Assembly (NCBI GenBank): GCA_030167125.1
Contig: CP126531.1
Span: forward strand, 62,001-126,000
From: Rhodanobacteraceae bacterium
GTDB lineage: Bacteria; Pseudomonadota; Gammaproteobacteria; Xanthomonadales; Rhodanobacteraceae
DNA: 64,000 nt
Direction of reading: 5' to 3'
The first letter of the stretch is position 1; each line of letters starts with the position of its first letter. The translations under genes and the position numbers were made by a program. Under the pieces are notes generated by a model. It made no database searches, was not told where the DNA came from, and was given only the letters and a program-made list of their open reading frames with translations. Shown here piece after piece: positions 56,859 through 64,000 of this stretch.

Positions 56859-58250
56859 TCAATCGATACCGAGCTTCTTCAACTTGTATCGCAGCGCGCG
56901 GAAGGTGATGCCGAGCTTCTTCGCGGCCGCGGTCTTGTTGTAGCGGGTTTCCTTCAGCACCTTGATGATTGTCTCGCGTTCGATGCTGGAGATGTAGTCG
57001 TCGAGGCCGACGCCACCTCCGCTTTTTGCGCCCGCGCCGGGTTCATCTTCGCCGCCTTCGTCCTCGTCGATGTCATCGTCGTCGGGATCGTGGCCCGACG
57101 CGGATTCCAGCATCAGGTCGGGCGGCTCGATCAGGCCGTTTTCGCACAAGGCGATCGCGCGTTCGAGCACGTTCTCGAGTTCGCGCACGTTGCCGGGGAA
57201 GTCGTAATCGTTGAGCGCCTTCAGCGCCGCGGGTTGCAGCGTGGGTGCGGGCGTGCCGGCCTGCTCGGCCATGCGCTTCAATATGTGTTTCGCCAGCACC
57301 GCGATGTCGCCGCCGCGCTCGCGCAACGGCGGCACGCGCAGTTCGATCACGTTGATGCGGTAGTAAAGATCCTGCCGGAACTGGCCGCTCTGGGTCAGGC
57401 GCGCGAGATCCTTGTGGGTAGCGGAAAGAATGCGCACGTCCACCGGCACTTCACCGCGCCCGCCGATCGGGCGCACCGCTTTTTCCTGGATCACGCGCAG
57501 CAACTTCACCTGCATGTGCAGCGGCAGTTCCGCCACTTCGTCGAGGAACAGCGTGCCGCCGTGCGCGGTCTGGAACAGGCCTTCCTTGTCGGCATGCGCA
57601 CCGGTGAACGAACCCTTCTTGTGTCCGAAGAATTCGCTTTCCATCAATTCGGATGGAATCGCGCCGCAGTTGACCGGCACGAAGGGACCGGCCGCGCGCG
57701 GCCCGAGTTCGTGGATTGAGCGCGCCACCAGTTCCTTGCCGACGCCGGATTCGCCCGAGATGTAGATCGGCGCCTGGCTGCGCGCGAGCTTGGCGATGCG
57801 CGCGCGCACCTCCTTCATGACCTGCGAATCGCCGACGAGGCGGCTGGCCGTGACCTGCTCGCCACTGGCCTGTTCCGGTGCCTGGCCTGCGCGCAGCGCG
57901 CTCTGCACCAGCCGCCGCAGCATGTGGATGTCGACCGGCTTGCTGACGAAATCGAACGCGCCGGCCTTCAGCGCATCGACGGCGGCCTCGACGTTGCCGT
58001 AGGCGGTGATCATCGCGACCGGCGTTTCCGGATGATTGCGCGCGATCAGTTCGATCAGTTCCTGGCCTGTTCCATCCGGCAGGCGCATGTCGGTGAAGCA
58101 CAGGTCGTAATGCGCTTCCGCCAGCATGCGTTTCGCGTCGCTGACGTTCGCGGCGGTGTCGACATCGAGATCCATCCGCCCCAGCGTGATGGTGAGCAGC
58201 TCGCGGATGTCGCGTTCGTCGTCGACGACCAGTACCGTCTGTTTGGCCAT
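56859..58250 (-). CDS. pilR: Type IV pilus response regulator PilR (sigma-54 activator)
   Basis: NtrC-class activator of pilin transcription. Receiver 1-120 with Asp54 in CFTDMRLPDG; AAA+ domain with Walker A GESGVGKE, the sigma-54 contact loop GSFTGA (Ser instead of Ala, as in other PilR proteins), and Walker B GGTLFLDEVAEL. An acidic linker (DDDDIDEDEGGEDEPG) precedes a Fis-type HTH (NKTAAAKKLGITFRALRYKL). 463 residues. It lies 79 nt downstream of pilS, the usual pair; the pil genes themselves are not in the window. Confidence 0.94.
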   Translation of the reverse strand: MAKQTVLVVDDERDIRELLTITLGRMDLDVDTAANVSDAKRMLAEAHYDLCFTDMRLPDGTGQELIELIARNHPETPVAMITAYGNVEAAVDALKAGAFDFVSKPVDIHMLRRLVQSALRAGQAPEQASGEQVTASRLVGDSQVMKEVRARIAKLARSQAPIYISGESGVGKELVARSIHELGPRAAGPFVPVNCGAIPSELMESEFFGHKKGSFTGAHADKEGLFQTAHGGTLFLDEVAELPLHMQVKLLRVIQEKAVRPIGGRGEVPVDVRILSATHKDLARLTQSGQFRQDLYYRINVIELRVPPLRERGGDIAVLAKHILKRMAEQAGTPAPTLQPAALKALNDYDFPGNVRELENVLERAIALCENGLIEPPDLMLESASGHDPDDDDIDEDEGGEDEPGAGAKSGGGVGLDDYISSIERETIIKVLKETRYNKTAAAKKLGITFRALRYKLKKLGID

Positions 58251-58329
58251 GCTTTCCCGCCTTGCGTGGTGCCCCGGCTTTGAGGTTAGCGCGACGGCTG
58301 CCGGGTTGCCATGCCGAACCGGCTTCCCG

Positions 58330-59964
58330 TCACGCTTCCGAGCCCACCGGCATGCGCACCGGCGCGGTCAGGGTGATGCGGAAGCAGCTTCCGCCGCCGG
58401 CCACCGGCACGTATTCGAGGCTGGCCTGGTTGGCCTCGCACATCTGCTTGGCGAGATACAGGCCCAGCCCGGTTCCGTATTCGTGCGTGGTGAAGAACGG
58501 CTCGAAGATCTGCGCGGCCACCTTGGGCGGGATGCCGGGGCCGCGGTCGATCACTTCCAGCAGCGGCGGGCCGTTGTCGCTGGCGAGGCGCGCCACCACC
58601 ATCACGCGCGCGGGCTCGTCCGGAAGCCGGCCGTACCGCAGCGCGTTCTGCACCAGGTTCCACACCACTTGTTGCAGATGCTGCGAGTCGGCCAGCGCCT
58701 CGACCGGACGCGGATACAGCAGCGGGCGCAGGCTGTCCTGGCCGATGTCGTTGGCTTCCTTGTATTCCTCGACGAAACGCACCGCCCAGTGATTCAGATC
58801 CAGCGACTCGGGCCGCGAGCGCTCGCGACGCGACAGCTGCAGGATGTTCTCGATGATCTCGTTCACGCGCCCGCAGTGGTTGTTGATGATCTCCACCATG
58901 CGCTGGTCGGCTTCGCTGATGAGTTCGGATTCGGCCAGCAGTTGCGCGGAGTAGCGGATCGCCGCCAGTGGGTTGCGGATTTCGTGCGCGATCGACGCCG
59001 ACAGCCGGCCCAGCGTGGTCAAGGTGAGTTCTTCCGCGCGCTGCGATACCAGCGAAGTGTCGTCGAGGAAAATCAGCGCGTGCGAATCATCGTGCGCGGA
59101 CAGCCGCGTGAAGCGCGGGATGATTTCAGGCGCGCCATCGGCCAGCGCCACCGCGGTGGGATCGTGCTCGTGCGTAGTGCGCCAGTGGTAAAGGCGACGC
59201 GAAAGTTCCGGCGCGACGGTGCCGAGGTCGCGCTGTTCCACGCCGGGATTGCCCATCAGCATCCACGCCGATTCGTTGATCTGATGGATGTGGTTGGCAT
59301 CGTCCACCAGCAGCACGCCGGTGCGCATGCGGCGGATGATCAGGTCGTTGACCTGGGCGAGGTTGGCGAGATCGCTGCCGCGCTGTTCCGCCAGCGCTTC
59401 GCTGGCGCGCATCTGGCTGCCCAGCGCGAAGCACAGCGACGCGGTGGCGAAGTAGGCGACGCCGAACAGGCCCGCTTCGACGAGCGCGCTTCCGACGTCG
59501 GTCGTGCCGACCGCCAGCAATGCCTGCGCGATCATCGCCAGCGTCGCGAGCGCGGCGAACAGGCCGCCGAAACGCGGCGACAGCAACAGCGCGGCCGCGC
59601 CGACGTTGATCACCAGCATCAACGCGATGCCGGTGTGCGCGGCGGGGATCATCACCGCAGCAAGGAATGCCGCCAGCACGTCCACGCTCAGGAAAATGCT
59701 GGCAGTGATCAGCAGTGCGCGCGTGCCGCGAAGGTCGCGCGCCAGCACCACCAGCGCAAACAGCAGGTAGACGAGCGCGGTGCTGCGCGCAAGCACCGGC
59801 CCGCGCAGCGGCATCCACGTGAAAGCCAGGCTGCTCAGCGACAGGATGCTGTAGACCAGCGCCTGGAAAACCCGGTAAATGTCGAGCACGCGCAGCTCGC
59901 GCCGGATGTGATCGGTGCTGCGCCCCGCAAGGGTATTCCGGATTGTGAGGGACGGGTTCGCCAC
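58330..59964 (-). CDS. pilS: Type IV pilus sensor histidine kinase PilS
   Basis: Membrane kinase partner of PilR. About six N-terminal membrane segments (VFQALVYSILSLSSLAFTWM, ALVYLLFALVVLARDL, and others), a PAS domain (DLIIRRMRTGVLLVDDANHI), the H-box SIAHEIRNPLAAIRYSAQLL and an HATPase (VWNLVQNALRYG, IDRGPGIPP, FFTTHEYGTGLGLYLAKQM). 544 residues from GTG at 59964. The frame is open to 60069, but the extra residues are Arg-rich and unlike PilS. Confidence 0.93.
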   Translation of the reverse strand: MANPSLTIRNTLAGRSTDHIRRELRVLDIYRVFQALVYSILSLSSLAFTWMPLRGPVLARSTALVYLLFALVVLARDLRGTRALLITASIFLSVDVLAAFLAAVMIPAAHTGIALMLVINVGAAALLLSPRFGGLFAALATLAMIAQALLAVGTTDVGSALVEAGLFGVAYFATASLCFALGSQMRASEALAEQRGSDLANLAQVNDLIIRRMRTGVLLVDDANHIHQINESAWMLMGNPGVEQRDLGTVAPELSRRLYHWRTTHEHDPTAVALADGAPEIIPRFTRLSAHDDSHALIFLDDTSLVSQRAEELTLTTLGRLSASIAHEIRNPLAAIRYSAQLLAESELISEADQRMVEIINNHCGRVNEIIENILQLSRRERSRPESLDLNHWAVRFVEEYKEANDIGQDSLRPLLYPRPVEALADSQHLQQVVWNLVQNALRYGRLPDEPARVMVVARLASDNGPPLLEVIDRGPGIPPKVAAQIFEPFFTTHEYGTGLGLYLAKQMCEANQASLEYVPVAGGGSCFRITLTAPVRMPVGSEA

Positions 59965-60097
59965 GCGCGGATCATGCTTTATGCGTTGCGCAGGCACAAG
60001 TCCGTGACGGCGCGACGCCGCGCGTCGCGGATCTCCGGTTGCAACGCGGCGCGTTGCGTGCCGCTCCATGCACCCCTAAACTAGGCGGTTCGCCCGT

Positions 60098-60173
60098 GCC
60101 GGAATAGCTCAGCTGGTAGAGCAACGCATTCGTAATGCGTGGGTCGGGGGTTCGATTCCCTCTTCCGGCACCA
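60098..60173 (+). tRNA. tRNA-Thr (anticodon CGT)
   Basis: Complete 76-nt cloverleaf with encoded CCA: acceptor GCCGGAA/TTCCGGC, D arm GCTCAGCTGGTAGAGC, anticodon stem ACGCA/TGCGT with loop TTCGTAA, T arm GGGGGTTCGATTCCCTC. Reads ACG codons. Similar to E. coli thrW, a frequent phage attachment site, but no integrase or att duplication is seen beside it. Confidence 0.98.
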
Positions 60174-60222
60174 ATCGTTTCGAACTTCTCTGGACTCGGC
60201 TGCGCTTTCGCCGCCGGAAACC

Positions 60223-61698
60223 TCAGTAACCCGCCAACCCGCGTTCGCGTCCCCACACCACGGCCGCGCTGCGGCGGTTCACGCCGATTTTCGCGTACAG
60301 CGTCGCGACGTGGTTGCGCACGGTATTGCGCGACAGTTTCAGCAACGCGGCGATCTCGGCGTCGCCGTGTCCCTTGCAGATCAGGCCCAGCACTTCGCGT
60401 TCGCGCGGCGTCAGCGCGCCCAGTTCGCCCTTCGCGCCGTTGACGCCGTCGGGATGGCGAATCTGCGCCAGCTTTTCCATTACGGTGCGGCTGAACCAGC
60501 TCGTGTCTTTCATCACCGTCTCGATCGCGGCGACCAGATCCATTTCGGTGCGCTTGCGTTCGGTGATGTCCTGCACCACGAACAGCACGCACGGTTCGTT
60601 CTGGATCGTCACCGGCTCGGCCGAAAGCAGGCCGTCGATCACGGCGCCGCCGCGGGTGCGGATCGCGATGTCGAGGTTGCGGATGTCCTGGTGCGCCTCC
60701 AGCGCGGAGCGAAGCTGGCGATAAGCCGCGGCATCCTTCCACAGGTCGAGTTCCGCGCTCGCCTTGCCCAGCACGTCGTCGCGCTGGTGGCCGGTCACCG
60801 CCGCGAACGCGTCGTTGATTTCCAGGATGCGCAGCGCCGGCAGCCCGCACACCATCATCGGTACCGGCGCCAGCCGGAACGCCTTGGCGAACCGTTCCTC
60901 GCTCTGCCGCAGTGAAAGCTCCGCCTTCTTGCGCGCCTCCAGGTCGTTGAAGGTGAACAGCATGCAGGGTTCGTCGCAGACCTCGATCGATTGTCCCGCG
61001 ACGATCACGAACTTGGTGCCGCCGCCTTTGACGGGCAACGACGCTTCCTGTTGCGGGATGGTGCGGTGTTCGTCGAACGCACGCAGCGCCTCGTCGCGGT
61101 GCTCGGCGCCCTGCAGCACGTCGAGGGCGCCGAACGTGCAACCGATCACGTCATCGCGCGTGTAACCGGTCATGTCCAGGAATCCCTGGTTGACCTTGAT
61201 GTAGCGCCGGTCGGCCAGGCGGCAGATCAGGGCGGGCGCCGGATTGGCGCCAAACGTGCGCTCGAAAAGTTCTTCCGCGCTGACCCGCTCCGTGACGTCG
61301 CGGATCACCAGCGCCAGCGATTCGACCTGCTTGTCCGCATTGGTCAACTTGAGGCTGCGCACTTCGTGGACGCGGCAGAAGCCGTCGTCGCCGCGGTGCG
61401 TGACCTGCACGGTCAGCCCGGAGAACTTCTCGCCGGCGATCACCCGCGCGAGCGGATACTGCTTCGCGGTGAGCGTGCGGTGGTTGAGGAATTTCAGGAC
61501 GAAGCGCTTGCGGTAACCCGCGGCGGTGCTGCCGAGTTCCTCCATCTGCGCGCAGCCGTGCATCGCCAGCGCCGCCTCGTTGGCCCACACGATCGTGCCG
61601 GCCGGATCGATCAGCAGCACGCCCTCGGAAAGTCCCGCGATGATCTGCTGAAGCTGTCCGCGATCGACGCCGCGGCGCGTGGTTTTTCTGGAGGCCAT
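60223..61698 (-). CDS. LuxR-type regulator with three PAS domains
   Basis: Cytoplasmic sensory transcription factor. Three PAS domains in order: about 15-135 (GLSEGVLLIDPAGTIVWANE, ending VIRDVTERVSAEELF), 140-260 (NPAPALICRLADRRYIKVNQ) and 270-390 (APVPMMVCGLPALRILEIND, ending FVVQDITERKRTE). The C-terminal LuxR HTH is LTPREREVLGLICKGHGDAE plus LKLSRNTVRNHVATLYAKIG. No receiver or membrane domain. 491 residues. The ligand is unknown. A perfect dyad 72-89 nt upstream of the start may be its operator. Confidence 0.9.
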   Translation of the reverse strand: MASRKTTRRGVDRGQLQQIIAGLSEGVLLIDPAGTIVWANEAALAMHGCAQMEELGSTAAGYRKRFVLKFLNHRTLTAKQYPLARVIAGEKFSGLTVQVTHRGDDGFCRVHEVRSLKLTNADKQVESLALVIRDVTERVSAEELFERTFGANPAPALICRLADRRYIKVNQGFLDMTGYTRDDVIGCTFGALDVLQGAEHRDEALRAFDEHRTIPQQEASLPVKGGGTKFVIVAGQSIEVCDEPCMLFTFNDLEARKKAELSLRQSEERFAKAFRLAPVPMMVCGLPALRILEINDAFAAVTGHQRDDVLGKASAELDLWKDAAAYRQLRSALEAHQDIRNLDIAIRTRGGAVIDGLLSAEPVTIQNEPCVLFVVQDITERKRTEMDLVAAIETVMKDTSWFSRTVMEKLAQIRHPDGVNGAKGELGALTPREREVLGLICKGHGDAEIAALLKLSRNTVRNHVATLYAKIGVNRRSAAVVWGRERGLAGY

Positions 61699-61769
61699 CG
61701 GATGTGCGAATGCTGGCGGGGTCGCGCATTGTCACGCCATTCCGGGCGCCGATGCACGCACCTTTTTGA

Positions 61770-61787
61770 CTGGTAGAAAACTACCAG
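61770..61787. promoter_or_regulatory. Perfect dyad CTGGTAG-AAAA-CTACCAG
   Basis: 7-bp perfect inverted arms with a 4-bp AT spacer in the divergent region between the PAS-LuxR and CsbD-like genes. No U-tract follows on either strand after the stem, so a protein binding site is more likely than a terminator. Confidence 0.6.
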
Positions 61788-61968
61788 CCTGAATGGTGCC
61801 GGCGCTTCTATCGCGCGGCCATTTCCCGGCGATAACCTCGTCGTTGCCGCGCTCCGCAGGCCCCGGATTCGAGACGCACGCCGTCCGCCGGACTCTGCCA
61901 ATTTCGGGCGCAAAGGTGATGCCGCGCGTCACCGGATCGGAGTTTCCCTGCAAAGGAGGAGAAACACC

Positions 61969-62271
61969 ATGAAGCTCGATGAATGCTTTGCCGCCGTCTC
62001 TCGCCACCGTTTCCCGGCCAAGGAGGCAACCGTGGCCCCGTCTTCGTTCGGCCCTTCCGGACCGGACCTGCACCTGAGCCAGGACCGGATCAGGGACGAA
62101 TGGAGCCGCCTGGGCGACAGGCTGCGGCGCCGCTGGCGCAAGCTCACCCGCGAAGACGTGGAATGCCCCGGCGGCAATGCCGCCTACCTGGCCGGACTGC
62201 TGCAACAGCGTTACGGCGTGGATCGCCGCGAAGCCTTGTTGCAGGTCTTCGAGTTCGAGAGCGAACTTTGA
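61969..62271 (+). CDS. CsbD-like general stress protein
   Basis: 100-residue protein whose last 65 residues follow the CsbD/YjbJ pattern: DRIRDEWSRLGDRLRRRWRK, LTREDVE, GGNAAYLAGLLQQRYGVDR and EALLQVFEFE. The first 35 residues are a Ser/Pro-containing extension. Members are small, abundant stress proteins of unknown mechanism. AAAGGAGGA at 61952-61960, 8 nt before the ATG, is one of the strongest ribosome binding sites in the window and suggests high expression. Followed by the hybrid kinase 21 nt downstream. Confidence 0.75.
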   Translation: MKLDECFAAVSRHRFPAKEATVAPSSFGPSGPDLHLSQDRIRDEWSRLGDRLRRRWRKLTREDVECPGGNAAYLAGLLQQRYGVDRREALLQVFEFESEL

Positions 62272-62292
62272 GGAGCACAGGGATGCCCGCCC

Positions 62293-64000
62293 TTGTCTGA
62301 TGCACGTTCCGGCAGCGACGCCGAATCCGCGCTGCGCGCCAGCGAAGGCTGGATCGCCGCACAGAACGAAGCGCTGCGGTCCGCCCTCGCCGATGCGCCG
62401 CTCGAGACATCGCTGGGTCCGCTGATCCGCGGCGTTCGCGCGCAAGACCCGGATCTTCGCTGCGCCATCTACCTGTTCGATGCGGCGGGCACGGCGCTGC
62501 ATCACGTCGCCGGTCTGGATGAAGACGGCGCGAGTCTGGCGGAGGGTTCCGATGTCGATGCGGATTCGCTGGCGAACGCCTTGGCCATTCCCGCCGCGCA
62601 GCCAGTCATCATTCCCGACGTGACGGTCGAGCCGCGCTGGACGCCGTGGTTGCCGGTGGCCCGTGCGCTCGACATCCGCGCCTGCTGGTCGTTCCCGATC
62701 CGCACCGGCGAGGGCAGGTTCCTCGGCGTGCTCGCGATGTATGGCCGGCAGGCGCGCAGCGCGACGCCACGCGACCACGACATCGTCGCGAGCCTGGCGC
62801 GCACCGCCGCCCTCATCATCGTGCGCCACCAGGAGCGCGAAGCGCGCGAGCGCGACGTGGCGCAACTGCGCGCAAGCCACGCTCAGCTCGAACAGGCGAA
62901 CCGCGCAAAGGACGAATTCCTGGCGATGCTCGGACACGAATTGCGCAATCCGTTGCAGCCGATCGTGAGCATCCTCGAATTGATGCGGCTTCGCCACTCC
63001 GACGCATTGGCCGGGGAACGCGCGATCATCGAGGCGCAGGTCAAACACCTCCAGGGCATGGTCGACGACATGCTCGACGTGGCACGCATCGTGCACGGCA
63101 AGCTGGAACTGCAAAAGGCGCCGCAGGATCTGGGCGACACGATCCTGCGCGCGATCGAAGCGGTGCGCCCCGTGCTCGAAGAGAGCCGGCAGCAGATCGA
63201 GATGTCGGTCGCGGCGGCGCTGGTGGTCGACGGCGACCGGCGGCGGCTGATGCAGGTGTTCGCCAACCTCCTGGGCAACGCGGCCAAGTATTCGCCGCCC
63301 GGATCGACGATCGTCGTGGGCGCCGCCGTCGAAAACGGCCAGGCCACGGTTCGCGTGCGCGATTCGGGCGTCGGCATCGATCCCGCACTGCGGCCGCACA
63401 TCTTCGACATGTTCACGCAGGATCCGCAATCCAGCGGGCAGTCGCACGGCGGCCTGGGACTCGGGCTTTCGATCGTGCACAAGCTGGTGAAGTTGCACGG
63501 CGGCAGCGTCGAAGCGCACAGCGAGGGCCGCGGCCACGGCAGCGAATTCGTCGTGCGGCTGCCGCTCGCCGGACTGCGCGACGCCGCGCTTCCGCGGCCG
63601 GAGGTCGAGTCGAGCAAAGCCGTCCGCGGTCGAAACCGGACCCGAATCCTGATCGTCGACGACTACGCGCCCGCGGCGGACAGCCTTTCCGAACTGTTGC
63701 AGGTGCAAGGCTTCGAAACGCGCGTTGCACGCGACGGCGCCGAGGCACTGGACGCCGCGATCGGCTTCAAGCCGACGCTGGCGCTGATCGACATCGGCTT
63801 GCCGCAAATGGACGGCTACGAACTCGCGCGCCGGCTGCGCGCCACTGTGGGCCTCGAGAACCTGAGGCTCGTCGCGCTCACCGGTTTCGGCCAGGCGGGC
63901 GACCTCGCCCGCGCGGAAGAGGCCGGTTTCGATGCGCACCTGCTCAAGCCGGTGAGCCTGGAGCGGCTCGACGAAGTCACCCGGTTGGCGGGCGCGCCGA
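62293..64000 (+). CDS. GAF-domain hybrid sensor histidine kinase (3' end beyond window)
   Basis: Soluble hybrid kinase. Order: short N-terminal helix (LRASEGWIAAQNEALRSALA), GAF domain about 35-190 (CAIYLFDAAGTALHHVAG, RACWSFPIRTGEGRFLGVLA), coiled coil, H-box GHELRNPLQPIVSILELM, HATPase (GNAAKYSPPGS, GLGLGLSIVHKLVKLHGG), and a receiver (ILIVDDYAPAADSL, LIDIGLPQMDGYEL, LLKPVSLERL). The frame is open from 62272; the only start before the conserved part is TTG at 62293, with AGGG 10 nt upstream. ATG at 62283 is in another frame and stops after five codons. No stop is reached by 64000. Confidence 0.9.
   Translation, partial: MSDARSGSDAESALRASEGWIAAQNEALRSALADAPLETSLGPLIRGVRAQDPDLRCAIYLFDAAGTALHHVAGLDEDGASLAEGSDVDADSLANALAIPAAQPVIIPDVTVEPRWTPWLPVARALDIRACWSFPIRTGEGRFLGVLAMYGRQARSATPRDHDIVASLARTAALIIVRHQEREARERDVAQLRASHAQLEQANRAKDEFLAMLGHELRNPLQPIVSILELMRLRHSDALAGERAIIEAQVKHLQGMVDDMLDVARIVHGKLELQKAPQDLGDTILRAIEAVRPVLEESRQQIEMSVAAALVVDGDRRRLMQVFANLLGNAAKYSPPGSTIVVGAAVENGQATVRVRDSGVGIDPALRPHIFDMFTQDPQSSGQSHGGLGLGLSIVHKLVKLHGGSVEAHSEGRGHGSEFVVRLPLAGLRDAALPRPEVESSKAVRGRNRTRILIVDDYAPAADSLSELLQVQGFETRVARDGAEALDAAIGFKPTLALIDIGLPQMDGYELARRLRATVGLENLRLVALTGFGQAGDLARAEEAGFDAHLLKPVSLERLDEVTRLAGAP

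Noticed and set aside
60098..60173. Genomic island integrated at tRNA-Thr
   Set aside because: No integrase and no repeated tRNA 3' end are found in the window; the neighbouring genes look native in composition.
61732..63939. A 735-codon minus-strand frame opposite the CsbD-like gene and the hybrid kinase
   Set aside because: The plus strand encodes recognisable GAF, HisKA, HATPase and receiver motifs over the same bases. The antisense product has no family features.

Overview
The window is high-GC DNA from a gammaproteobacterium of the order Lysobacterales (Xanthomonadales), most likely the Rhodanobacteraceae/Xanthomonadaceae group. The basis is gene order: lpoA-yraN-BON lipoprotein divergent from rsmI, rnpB, then the mra/dcw cluster with no murD between mraY and ftsW, lpxC, dciA, an M23 peptidase and secA, plus pilSR. 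It carries many short palindromic and 7-bp repeats. No species can be named from the sequence alone.

Layout. 1-1106: truncated IS5-family element that has cut a gene. 1.3-5.5 kb: ettA, a DUF817 membrane protein, glyA. 5.5-14 kb: an AT-richer TonB-like orphan, then nrdR-ribD-oxidoreductase, an FMN riboswitch, ribE-ribBA-ribH-nusB-GNAT-thiL-pgpA. 14-18.5 kb: a UDG-family gene, BON lipoprotein, yraN and lpoA on the minus strand, rsmI on plus, and RNase P RNA. 18.9-36.4 kb: mraZ-rsmH-ftsL-ftsI-murE-murF-mraY-ftsW-murG-murC-ddlB-ftsQ-ftsA-ftsZ-lpxC, almost all with overlapping start and stop codons. 36.6-40.9 kb: dciA (minus), M23 peptidase, secA.

41-42.4 kb: an AT-richer Mrr-like restriction gene between two inverted copies of a palindromic repeat. 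42.4-44.6 kb: an HDAC-like amidohydrolase, a PduO-type cobalamin adenosyltransferase and a small membrane protein. 44.7-49.7 kb: two ubiquinone hydroxylases, a dienelactone-hydrolase-like protein, ispB and ssb. 49.7-56.7 kb: a mannose-release and utilisation module: GH92 alpha-mannosidase, FucP-type transporter, AGE-family isomerase, PfkB kinase and a LacI regulator with two identical operators. 56.9-60 kb: pilR-pilS, followed by tRNA-Thr(CGT). 60.2-64 kb: a PAS-LuxR regulator, a CsbD-like protein and a hybrid histidine kinase that runs off the end.

The most unusual signal is a set of short repeats embedded in housekeeping genes. Arrays of a 7-bp GGGANNN unit, usually as two opposed arms around a short core, sit at ribBA-ribH, inside murE, between mraY and ftsW (the missing murD slot), in the 5' end of murG and at both ends of ddlB. 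Another palindromic family is inserted in frame in thiL and ubiH. Five consecutive stem-loops fill the ftsA-ftsZ gap. Downstream of the FMN riboswitch there is a possible 15-codon leader ORF whose ribosome binding site lies in a hairpin and whose stop overlaps the ribE start.
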